Origin: Paludibacteraceae bacterium
GTDB taxonomy: Bacteria; Bacteroidota; Bacteroidia; Bacteroidales; Paludibacteraceae
Length of the DNA: 64,000 nt
Assembly: GCA_017394705.1 (NCBI GenBank)
Contig: JAFPXH010000003.1
Span: 62,001 to 126,000, forward strand
Reading direction: 5' to 3'
Shown: positions 36,801-44,286 of the stretch, in pieces
How the letters are laid out: each line of letters begins with the position of its first letter
How positions within the stretch are numbered: the stretch's first letter is position 1
The notes under the pieces: model-generated
Told to the model about the DNA's origin: nothing
The model's input: only the letters and a program-made list of their open reading frames with translations
Database searches by the model: none
Position numbers and translations under genes: made by a program

Positions 36801-38979
36801 TGATGACGCGGAAATAGACGATATCATCAGCGGTCTCCAGCGTGCTATGAGGCAGCAGTTTGGATTTCGTCTCTTTGGCTTTAAGCGAGAATTTCTGTAC
36901 TTGCTGCGTCTCGAACGGACAGGTGAACGCAATCCAGAGCGCACCGTTGCAAGCGGCATTGTCTTTATTGCGAACCGTCACATAGAGGTCCTTATTGCCT
37001 GCTTTCTTCTCTCTGAGGTCTACATAGTACCAGAGGTTGGCTTCCGCAGCCTGGTCATTTCCGATTTCCCAATTGAACTTGATAGCCGAGCTACAGCTGG
37101 AGCCTTCTGCTTCTTCCGTGAAGCGGACTTCAATATGAATATCCTGGGTAGATACAACACGTACCCATACCTCGTCGCTTTTGATATTCTCGAAAAGGTC
37201 ACGCGACAGCTCCTTGCTGTATGTACCTCTTGCGGGAACAGAGATCGAGCGGTGCTCATTCTCCAGACTGTCCGGACACTCGAAGCTTATCTCGCCGTAC
37301 ACAGTAGCTTTGCTCTCGCCGAGGTTATGAACATATACGGTCGGGTATTTCTCCAGGTTGCGAACCTTGGTCATATCCACATGATACCAAGTCGTATCAT
37401 TCGCAGTCAGGCGTTTGCCGTCTTCCCAGTTGAACTCAATAGCGTCTTGACACTTCGTATCCACATTCTCCTTCTTTGCTGCTGGTGCGGTAGTAGCCCA
37501 TATCTTGAGTTCCTGATTGGTCTCCACGCCTACCCAAATCGTATCCGATGTGGCGGAATAGAACGAATAGGGGAAGGTATGCTTGATTGGGTTGGCGCCG
37601 GCAGCTATCGTATGCGAGAATTTCTGCACATCGATATACGGGCAGGAGAAGGCCAGCGATACGGATACCGATGCTTTACCCTGACCCATGTTCTGCGCAT
37701 AAACGGTTACATCCTCCACATTGGCTTTCGCCTCGGTCATATCTACGGCATACCATTGGGTGGTATTAGCCTCCTGCTGGTGACCTGTAGCCCAGTTGAA
37801 ATCGATGTTCGTTTTGCAGTCCTTACCTTCGCGCATATGTTTGAGACGGGCGTCGCATACGAGCGGCTGCTCTGTCTCGATCAACAGATACACACTGTGC
37901 ACGCTGGCATCCAGTCCTTCGAACATATTGCGCTTGAATACTACAACCTCCGAACCGCCTGCAGGGATATTGTAGTTGGTCTCCGTGGCGCTGTATGCCT
38001 CGCATTCGAACGCCATGAAGGTGGTCATCTTAACAGCCGCAGCATTGGTATTGAAGAACGTGAACTCTGGTTCGAAATTCTTCACCGCTTTTGCCTCCTC
38101 TACGCTGATATAGTAGAGTCCGCTGGTGATGGTCTGTCCTTGCTGCTCCAGCTCCAGTTTGGTTGCCGGCGTTACCTGACAGTTAAAGATCGGAGTGGTT
38201 GCCGTTTGCGGAACGGAATCAATCTGCAGTGCCAGGGGTTGGTCAGTTGTGACACATCCGTAGAGCTCATCTACGTTGAGCGAACGGAGGTTACTTCCGG
38301 GCACCACACGTGTTACCGACTTGCCTGCGCCTACCGTGAAGGAGCGCGAAGTTAGACCGGTAGAAGGGCAGTCGAACGATACGCCGGCTGTCACATTAGC
38401 TGTTTGGTTACCGCGGTTGGTGATGGTCAGTTGTACATCCTGCTTGGTGGTTTGTTTGAATTTCTGGATGTCCACTTTCCACCATGCATTCCTTGCTACG
38501 TCCTGGGTAGCAGGCGTTTGCCAGCGCAACTGTGTATTGGTCTTACAGCTCTCATCGAGGTCTGTTTGCTCAAATACTTTCGCGCTTAGCAGGATTCTGC
38601 CGTTCGCATTCAGCGTAAGGTAGATGTCCGTCTGCTGCATACGAACCAGCACCGATGCATTGGCCGTGTACGTTTTATGGGAATTCGGCGCGATGGTATA
38701 TTCCTCCGGCCGCTCTTCGCCTGCCACATACGCTACCATCTTCACGTCAACAGACGCCGACTCGAGGTTGTTGAGATAGAGCGTGAGGGCAGGATTGTCC
38801 TCCTCGTACAACTTGTCCAATTTTACACGATACCATAATGGGGTGGTACTTTCATGAATCGCACCATTGTCCCAGTCAAAGTCAATAGCATTGGCTTTGG
38901 TACTACCACTGTCGTCCCCCATGGCCATCGCAAAGACGGTCATCAGGGAAGCCATGGTCAATAGTAATAACTTCTTCAT
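33868..38979 (-). CDS. Large secreted protein with ten Cys-W-type repeats and T9SS type A sorting domain
   Basis: 1703 aa with a signal peptide (residues 1-19). About ten degenerate repeats of 110-150 residues follow, each opening with a pattern like Cxx(A/N)IxFxW...G then TxWYxVD, and many with FxCP, e.g. CKTNIDFNWATGHQQ, CQDAIEFNWEDGK, CSSAIKFNWEIG, CENYVSFDWKHG. After residue about 1300 come Ig-like/adhesin-like segments with DTxxVxDTMYICPGE. The C-terminus (about 1640-1703) matches a T9SS type A sorting domain: VYTSEGFRIGDYTVSGE, GIYLVEVNCDG, ending LRYIVK. It should be exported by T9SS and attached to the surface or released. Ligand or role unknown. It is co-oriented with the two upstream small secreted proteins. 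Confidence 0.82.
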   Translation of the reverse strand: MKKLLLLTMASLMTVFAMAMGDDSGSTKANAIDFDWDNGAIHESTTPLWYRVKLDKLYEEDNPALTLYLNNLESASVDVKMVAYVAGEERPEEYTIAPNSHKTYTANASVLVRMQQTDIYLTLNANGRILLSAKVFEQTDLDESCKTNTQLRWQTPATQDVARNAWWKVDIQKFKQTTKQDVQLTITNRGNQTANVTAGVSFDCPSTGLTSRSFTVGAGKSVTRVVPGSNLRSLNVDELYGCVTTDQPLALQIDSVPQTATTPIFNCQVTPATKLELEQQGQTITSGLYYISVEEAKAVKNFEPEFTFFNTNAAAVKMTTFMAFECEAYSATETNYNIPAGGSEVVVFKRNMFEGLDASVHSVYLLIETEQPLVCDARLKHMREGKDCKTNIDFNWATGHQQEANTTQWYAVDMTEAKANVEDVTVYAQNMGQGKASVSVSLAFSCPYIDVQKFSHTIAAGANPIKHTFPYSFYSATSDTIWVGVETNQELKIWATTAPAAKKENVDTKCQDAIEFNWEDGKRLTANDTTWYHVDMTKVRNLEKYPTVYVHNLGESKATVYGEISFECPDSLENEHRSISVPARGTYSKELSRDLFENIKSDEVWVRVVSTQDIHIEVRFTEEAEGSSCSSAIKFNWEIGNDQAAEANLWYYVDLREKKAGNKDLYVTVRNKDNAACNGALWIAFTCPFETQQVQKFSLKAKETKSKLLPHSTLETADDIVYFRVISNTALHFEAKDSTPADFDTIHCEGIAFQELQWNTVYQHAAGTSWYIIPKEILQQLEGIQETPELWAHNPGANRNKIKAEVAYHCPITETMMSQTKTLSPGQEVTKLVERGTMEQVMGKDSVLIRITSAEDFEFSANLVNPNTGENEMRPIIIDQLGDTTYQIAANSTLWYRIKTKDMRKDESLHGKSLHVATQNLGGKAKVQVAIFEDAAKLTDADDLLQGEGTRSVPAGKKGSKNIPAYVVHGLGDVDILVRVTTDQPLTLSTKLNDYASASVDPDQEKAKLFVPNVDYNIPADTTMWFVMCVPYMHNNFNLSVDDVITFQNLGADEAVITGTATCQANCTYAIPERTRRVAGGRSVTKSVKELANKAIQKTGINYSIMETKSSYLDSLLNRFVTKDSVEAYVRVRSSQPLLVRLNSTPAKGASCENYVSFDWKHGNVNPENKTTWYKVFFGYEQGPDGKPAKDADDNIIIHQVPAGKDLRLHFDTEKWGGTPNDIKVKISELCGSKPLADLSKLMGQDTSKLISRKVLETWQSDLLIEYSSTKTSHIWAELVDTVIVDTTVVNDTMYICPGEKYEDRFTIKAGETHIIDPNDPNSWNWTTDYDSIDQEDATYVLFHFEYTVLPLQQPKIIPLDQLTNIPTVKRGTVIDCAAAIDEIYNALEEARLDSTMYVGKVDSIVWMYSTDGGSSYKPVPNTVTKTEQVRLYYQILTECGDVLESDTIKNVAVDSLVVEECNYYQWKAGNDSVYKTSTRDTLSFPSNDPDSLSILVLTLKNDVVMHVAASQKYGNRLLMINRNAMNDSIRKYMPDEYEALALDSLEEAGIESLVKWYIVEDEQDQTPERAGTGYYITNANGLGDPMPSGMYYAVVTIPSLTPGECPFILYTNLLDCRATDTSNPAPALRPSMARASEQINVVNLDPEQETIIRVYTSEGFRIGDYTVSGESSFQMKAAAERGIYLVEVNCDGMKSTLRYIVK

Positions 38980-39017
38980 GTAATTTGTTTGTTGGTTAAT
39001 AAATAGGGTTAATTATG

Positions 39018-40295
39018 TTATTTTGTTGATTGTCCCAAGACATTATATTTGCGATCATCCACGATGATGAATAATTGTCCGTTGTGTATTTGCTTATAGG
39101 TCCGCGGGTCTCCCGTCTCGACAGTCTCGACGGCCTCTCCGGGTCGCTTGACCGTCAGCGCGATACGGCGCGTGCAGGTGTTGGCTTTCTTCACCTCCAC
39201 AATCGTATCTCCGTATGCATAGAGGATGGTACCGGATGGCGTATATCGATAGCCGTACCGAAGATCGTTCGCCGCCACGCGGATAGTATCGTACTCCAGC
39301 TTCGGCTGGGTGAACTGGAGGCTCACCTGGCGTGTCTGAAGTGTATCGGCGCTCACCCATAGTGTATCGGTAAAGGTAGTATCGCTCTCGTACGCGCGTT
39401 GATCCACCGTCAGTTTCTTACCCAGACATGTCTTCTGCGATACAGCCGGCAGCGGGTCCACAAACTGGCGGGTGGTATAGAGATATATTCGTCCTGCATA
39501 GCCGTCCTCATGCGTCACATGCAGCCACACTGATTTTTTCTGGGTCAGCGCGCGTAAAAGAAGAACAGAGTCCGGTTGATAGATATGCAGCGAATCGGAG
39601 AGCGTAGCACGTCCTATCTCTTCGCCGTTACAACTATCCAGCGTCAATCGAACCTCGCACGGCAGGTTCTTTTTCTGCTTCCAATGAATAAACGTCTTTC
39701 CTGATGCAGGAATGCGGGAGTATGGGAGACGATACACATTGTACGGTTTCTCACATACATAGGTCATGCGCGAGTACAATGGCAACGGATCTTCACATGT
39801 CGATTCCGGTCCCTGGTCGTAAGGATAGCAATATACTTTTCCGCTGCCGCCGTTAGGACATACACGCACGCGTGGCGAGAGAGTCTGCGCCATCATCTTG
39901 GCCTGTTCACCCAACTCCTCTATCATCTGGTTGACCATGGTGTTGTCTATCTCGGCCATACGATTGGCGGGAACAGTGACCGAGAAAGCCGGTCCATGAC
40001 TGGTGCAGAATGCAAACACATCAATGAAGACAGAGCAGTCGGCAAACCAATATGCCGAGAGTCCCTGCTGCAGATTTTCGATGGAGGTAACATACCACAT
40101 CGTGTCCTTCACTTCACGCTCGATAGGGAATCCGAACTGCTCCGCATTCTCATAGCACTCGCAGAAATGAGAGGGCAGTTGCTGCTGAGCGGCTATGGTA
40201 TCGCATCTTAAACTATGCTCCGCCATGACCAAAGCCGGGCGGATGAGCATCGCTGTCATCATCAAGCAGAATAATTTGGTGAGAACGTTACGCAT
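39018..40295 (-). CDS. Exported protein with short conserved C-terminal module
   Basis: 425 aa, signal peptide residues 1-25 (cleavage after VMA). The body is beta-rich with several cysteines (CECYENAEQFG, FCTSHGPAF) and a repeat-like YxxLPYSRIPASGKT segment. It ends in GQLFIIVDDRKYNVLGQ, which matches the ends of three other proteins in this window and looks like a short secretion or anchoring signal. It starts 9 bp after the 414-aa gene's stop, so it is co-transcribed with it. No enzymatic motif is seen. Confidence 0.7.
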   Translation of the reverse strand: MRNVLTKLFCLMMTAMLIRPALVMAEHSLRCDTIAAQQQLPSHFCECYENAEQFGFPIEREVKDTMWYVTSIENLQQGLSAYWFADCSVFIDVFAFCTSHGPAFSVTVPANRMAEIDNTMVNQMIEELGEQAKMMAQTLSPRVRVCPNGGSGKVYCYPYDQGPESTCEDPLPLYSRMTYVCEKPYNVYRLPYSRIPASGKTFIHWKQKKNLPCEVRLTLDSCNGEEIGRATLSDSLHIYQPDSVLLLRALTQKKSVWLHVTHEDGYAGRIYLYTTRQFVDPLPAVSQKTCLGKKLTVDQRAYESDTTFTDTLWVSADTLQTRQVSLQFTQPKLEYDTIRVAANDLRYGYRYTPSGTILYAYGDTIVEVKKANTCTRRIALTVKRPGEAVETVETGDPRTYKQIHNGQLFIIVDDRKYNVLGQSTK

Positions 40296-40304
40296 TCTGT
40301 AGTG

Positions 40305-41492
40305 TTATTGTATTTTGGCGCCTAAAATAGTATACTTCTCTCCGCCGCGAAGAATGATAACGCGACCTTCTTCGATATACTTCGTGATGGTTTGTCCGTC
40401 GCCGATAGTCTCTATATCCGTCGGGAACTCATTATTATATACCTCTCCGCAGAGGAAGCGGATCTGTACAGCCAGCATGCCGGCAGGAATCCATTGAGGC
40501 TGATTCTCCACGGTAAGCGGCTGATAAGCGCTGGCACCGGCAGGACGATGACTCCATGCGATTCGGCTAATGGGCGTCAAGCCTCCTACATAGTGCTCGT
40601 AGAGGTTCTGCTCCGCGCGCAGCAGGTCCACCAGAGTCTGCTCCGATTCGCGCTGCAGCACAACTCCATCCATATAATCCCATTCCGACGGAGACTCATA
40701 TTCATAAGGCTCGTAACGGCGGATATGATCTCCGTCCTGCTCCTCATGCTGCGTATTGAGTCCGCGGCAGAAATAGATGGTATCGATGATAAGACAATCA
40801 TCCTCCACCGTAATGGTGTACTCCGTTATCCTGTTGCATCCGTCAGCTTTCAGCACCGTATCGCTATAGGTGTACTCGCCCGGCATGTCGTAAACGACCT
40901 TGCCGTCCGGCGACTCATAGCGCATACATGCCGTATGCGATTCGGAGAGGCGCTCCGTCTGACCGACTGTCAGCACCAGTATATCTATAATCTTGTCGCC
41001 ATAAGGCAGTTCGGTTGTCTTCGTGATATATTCCCCGCTCTCATAAACCGTTTGGTCTCCCAGCAGGAAACTGTCGCACGCGTGCTCTTCGGTTCTATTC
41101 TCCGTGATATACTGCACAACGGTCGGCTCCACGATGATGCGCGCGTTCTCATGCACTACAGTATTGAAGAAATGGGTCTCCTCATCCTTTTGCACGGTCC
41201 ACCGCCATCCGGCCTGGCAGTCCTCAAAGACCGCTACAGCCTCTATCGTTTCCGCTCCGTCCAGTATAGCCGTCGGGAAAGGTCCGAACGCCGTATCAGG
41301 CAGATAGGTCACCGTTGCCGGAAGGAAACGGTCCATCAGTTTGATATAATTATCTCCATCCTGCACGAGCAACTCGACCGTATCGGTGATGACCGTCGCT
41401 TTATCAATCGTCATACCGGCATAGTCGGGTTTCTGGGCGAGCATAAGTATGCTCACCGTCAGCATCAACACTATTGCTAAACTCTTTTTCAT
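40305..41492 (-). CDS. Exported protein with short conserved C-terminal module
   Basis: I start at ATG 41492 (MKKSLAIVLMLTVSILMLA), 395 aa with a signal peptide; upstream codons in frame overlap the promoter. The middle has several beta-rich segments and stretches rich in Asp, Glu and Tyr (EHACDSFLLGDQTVYESGEY), resembling Ig-like modules of other surface proteins. It ends in EGRVIILRGGEKYTILGAKI, a variant of the tail shared with the 39018 and 44287 proteins. It is the first gene after promoter 41561-41592. Confidence 0.7.
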   Translation of the reverse strand: MKKSLAIVLMLTVSILMLAQKPDYAGMTIDKATVITDTVELLVQDGDNYIKLMDRFLPATVTYLPDTAFGPFPTAILDGAETIEAVAVFEDCQAGWRWTVQKDEETHFFNTVVHENARIIVEPTVVQYITENRTEEHACDSFLLGDQTVYESGEYITKTTELPYGDKIIDILVLTVGQTERLSESHTACMRYESPDGKVVYDMPGEYTYSDTVLKADGCNRITEYTITVEDDCLIIDTIYFCRGLNTQHEEQDGDHIRRYEPYEYESPSEWDYMDGVVLQRESEQTLVDLLRAEQNLYEHYVGGLTPISRIAWSHRPAGASAYQPLTVENQPQWIPAGMLAVQIRFLCGEVYNNEFPTDIETIGDGQTITKYIEEGRVIILRGGEKYTILGAKIQ

Positions 41493-41560
41493 CGTCTTGT
41501 TATGCGCTCGCGTCCTTGCGTATATGTGCGTGCGCCTCGCGCACATCACAAATTGGAGCG

Positions 41561-41592
41561 CAAAGATACGCTTTTTTACTCAAATAACCAAA
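41561..41592 (-). promoter_or_regulatory. Bacteroidota-type promoter for the 395-aa gene and the surface run
   Basis: Minus strand TTTG (41592-41589), 20 bp, TATCTTTG (41568-41561). The 40305, 39018, 33868, 32348, tsaB and sprE-like genes follow with gaps of 7-53 bp, so this may drive all of them. Confidence 0.75.
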
Positions 41593-41654
41593 TTTTTTTA
41601 CAACGTCAGAGTGATTTTTATCAATTTTTCTACAATTTTGACGTTTTTTCCACA

Positions 41655-43463
41655 TTATGGCACCTTTAGTGCTATCGTTTCTGCTTCTCCGGACAGGGTA
41701 TATGCGCCTGCGGGCAGCGTGACAATATACGCTTCTCCGACCTCAGCATCCCATTGTTTGATAATGCTGCCGGCGATGTCTTTGATGACGATAGTCTGAT
41801 TCTCCGACACACGAACCGTCATATCGCTACTGCCCTCGATGCATGCCACGGCGATAGTAGCAGAGGGGTATGTCGGATCCGTCTCTTCGGGTGCATCAGA
41901 GGTGATATTCATTGATCCTGCCGCCGAGGTATTGAAGAGCACATACAGGTTGCCTTCATCATCCACATAATCGGCCCATTGGGCTATCTCGTCCAGCGAG
42001 AAGGTTTTGGTTCCCGTTTTGCTTTTCAGCGATCCGTATCCCACATCTTTGACTGGTATAATCCGCGGGTCGGTTGTTTTAGCGGAGAATCCGCATGTAT
42101 CCGCAATCCAGTACGTACATGCTTGCGAGCCGCCCCATTTGAACGTTATCTCGCCGTTCTTCCACTCGTTGTAATAGAGTCGGTAATACACGGCGCCGTT
42201 ACCGGACCGATCGACGGTAAACGAACCTTTGGGCAGTTTGCCCCATTTCTCGGCGCAAACCGAAACGGACCATATATATGGTGTGACGGTAGTACGTGCG
42301 CTTGTCTGGAAGCGGACATAGAGATAGGAGTCTGTCGTCTGCTCCCAGAGGGCTTCTACTTCCGAGCGCTTGAGAATCAGGCTGTGCCCCTTATCGGATA
42401 TATCATACTGATAGGACGCTATCGCTGTAGAAGGCGTAAAGTCTGCCGTTTTGCCGATATACATACGCAGTACATGGTCCGTTGGGCTGTCAAAACGCAG
42501 GCCGAACGTATCACGCCGGAGTGCAAAGAGGGCATTGGTATCATTCGCCATGATAGTAACCGCCCTGTCGTAGCGCAGCAGCGTAGCATCGCCGTCCGGC
42601 GGAGCTACTGGGATGCGCTCAATCTTAAAGACACCCTCGCTATTACTGAGCATCCGGCCATAGTACATACCGGCCTGGGCGTTCTCAAATTCCGCATACT
42701 CCTTCACGCGGGCTGCCGAATAAGAGATGGTGTCGCCGGGTTGTATGGTCTTGCGGTCCAGGATATTCGCGTCCCATACATCCATCGGGTCAAACTGACA
42801 GGTATTCGCAAACGCAAAGAGACAGGGCTCTGTACCTTGCCATATACAGCGAATCGAGTCTTCTTTCCATTGCACGAAAGGCAATACAACGTAGCGCTCG
42901 GTATCATTCGTCTTGATATTGACCGTATCGCCCAGCTTGAAGAACTTACCGCCGTCCATACAATCCGCGAACTCCGAATCCGGAACGAGTGTCAGTCCGC
43001 CGGCAGACTTGAATACCACCTTAACAAACACCTGCACATTATAACTGATACCGGTCTTGAGCAGCAAATCCCGGTAGGTCTTACCCATACTGATACAGTA
43101 GCTGTCTCCTTCCTTGGTCAGCACCGCTTTATGGGGCATATCGAACTGCAAGCCGGTACTGCTGGACGGGCAGAAGAGGCTACAGAGGATACTGTCCTCA
43201 TACACGCCGGGTCGGCATGTAAAATCCATTTCCACATCAGGTGGCGGGAAAGCCGGATCGATAGGTGTAAAGCATACTTTGAGAGGCAGGTCAAACGTCC
43301 AAGCGGAGAACCATACCGTTTTCGGCTGGTTCACGCTGAAGTTAAACGTCTCTCCTTCCACTTTGGTTAACTCGATAGCGTTGTAACATGACGAGCCGTC
43401 CCCCGCCTTCACTCCGATTGCTGCCGTCAGGCACAGCAACATAAGCATTGTTTTTCGCATCAT
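41655..43463 (-). CDS. Exported protein with Cys-W repeat and T9SS-like C-terminus
   Basis: 602 aa, signal peptide 1-20. The mature N-terminus (SSCYNAIELTKVEGETF) resembles one unit of the repeat found in the 1703-aa protein. Several beta-rich segments follow, with YVVLPFVQWKEDS and a W-rich region (KWGGSQACTYWIADTCG). The C-terminal ~70 residues (TVRVSENQTIVIKD, GAYTLSG) have the strand pattern of a T9SS sorting domain, although it is divergent. It lies 4 bp after the 43468 gene. No enzymatic function is seen. Confidence 0.72.
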   Translation of the reverse strand: MMRKTMLMLLCLTAAIGVKAGDGSSCYNAIELTKVEGETFNFSVNQPKTVWFSAWTFDLPLKVCFTPIDPAFPPPDVEMDFTCRPGVYEDSILCSLFCPSSSTGLQFDMPHKAVLTKEGDSYCISMGKTYRDLLLKTGISYNVQVFVKVVFKSAGGLTLVPDSEFADCMDGGKFFKLGDTVNIKTNDTERYVVLPFVQWKEDSIRCIWQGTEPCLFAFANTCQFDPMDVWDANILDRKTIQPGDTISYSAARVKEYAEFENAQAGMYYGRMLSNSEGVFKIERIPVAPPDGDATLLRYDRAVTIMANDTNALFALRRDTFGLRFDSPTDHVLRMYIGKTADFTPSTAIASYQYDISDKGHSLILKRSEVEALWEQTTDSYLYVRFQTSARTTVTPYIWSVSVCAEKWGKLPKGSFTVDRSGNGAVYYRLYYNEWKNGEITFKWGGSQACTYWIADTCGFSAKTTDPRIIPVKDVGYGSLKSKTGTKTFSLDEIAQWADYVDDEGNLYVLFNTSAAGSMNITSDAPEETDPTYPSATIAVACIEGSSDMTVRVSENQTIVIKDIAGSIIKQWDAEVGEAYIVTLPAGAYTLSGEAETIALKVP

Positions 43464-43467
43464 ATAT

Positions 43468-44265
43468 TCAATTAATAATTATCAACTTTTTCCAAACCAG
43501 ATAAAGTGCTCCGAGCACGAGCATGAGTAGCCACGGCGTTGCGCCGACAGGTACACCAGGATCGCCTTGGTCGCCTACCGGAACCCATACACCACCTTGG
43601 TACTTATAGGTTATTCCACCTTCAATTTTTGTTGCACCTTCAGGCGTGCCAAGGATCCATTCCTCGCCATTCCAATACCACAATCCTTCTCCGTCAACAT
43701 ACTGCTCCGTTCCTTCATCTTCTTCATCAAGCGTATATCCTGGCACACGTTTGGGACCTACGGAACGCCGAAGCGGTTCATTCGCGGATATGTTCGATGC
43801 ATGAGACTGCGTTGCCATCGCCAGCGTTGGCAAAGCGATGGACGGACTGCCATAGACAAGTCCGCGCTGTGAGGCGGACGACCCGCCTGCACTCATGTCT
43901 CCACCGCTTGCCCCTCCTCCGGAACCGACGGTATGCACGGTAGCCGAAGAAGTGGTATGCATGGTATAACCCGACGACTGCGACGCTGCCGGCATGGTAG
44001 CATGCCCATGATGGGCATAACTGCGTACGGCGCTGGCGCTTACCATTGGTACTGTACTGCCCGGACGGGTGGTGGTTACGGTCATCGGCACCACTGCGGA
44101 TGAGTGGGTGCCGTAAGCGACCTCGCCGGGCTTAATCGTCACACTATATTTCTCCCGCTGGCTATCTTCGTATGTTCCGTACACTGCCGTCAGCCATAGT
44201 GCAGCGACTGCAATGCACAAGATTATGATAGCCCCTCCGCGGGGTTTGAATGTATTTTGTTTCAT
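43468..44265 (-). CDS. Membrane/surface protein with Ser/Gly/His-rich region and PEP/PID-CTERM-like tail
   Basis: 265 aa. One N-terminal hydrophobic segment (about 11-30) is followed by a Ser/Thr/Gly/His-rich, low-complexity region (60-150), then a short folded part with repeated WYWNGEEWILGTPEG and YKYQGGVWVPVG, and finally PVGATPWLLMLVLGALY plus a basic end (VWKKL). The last 25 residues have the three parts of a CTERM sorting signal: a short Pro-Gly motif, a transmembrane helix, and a positive tail. Known cognate sortases (exosortases) are not seen in this window. It lies 21 bp downstream of the 3430-aa gene. Confidence 0.65.
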   Translation of the reverse strand: MKQNTFKPRGGAIIILCIAVAALWLTAVYGTYEDSQREKYSVTIKPGEVAYGTHSSAVVPMTVTTTRPGSTVPMVSASAVRSYAHHGHATMPAASQSSGYTMHTTSSATVHTVGSGGGASGGDMSAGGSSASQRGLVYGSPSIALPTLAMATQSHASNISANEPLRRSVGPKRVPGYTLDEEDEGTEQYVDGEGLWYWNGEEWILGTPEGATKIEGGITYKYQGGVWVPVGDQGDPGVPVGATPWLLMLVLGALYLVWKKLIIIN

Positions 44266-44286
44266 TATACCTTTATAAACAGACTA

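Noticed and set aside
36688-38355. Long open frame (555 codons) on the plus strand
   Set aside because: It is antisense to the 1703-aa repeat protein, shows no family motif, and has a composition typical of a codon-bias shadow.
40392-41480. Open frame (362 codons) on the plus strand
   Set aside because: Antisense to the 395-aa exported protein; no coherent domain pattern.
41600-41646. Terminator after the 41655 gene
   Set aside because: The acgtca/tgacgt stem is followed by a T-run only in the plus direction, where no gene ends; on the minus strand no T-run follows.
41979-43370. Long open frame (463 codons) on the plus strand
   Set aside because: Antisense to the 602-aa exported protein; Arg/His-rich shadow without signal peptide or motifs.
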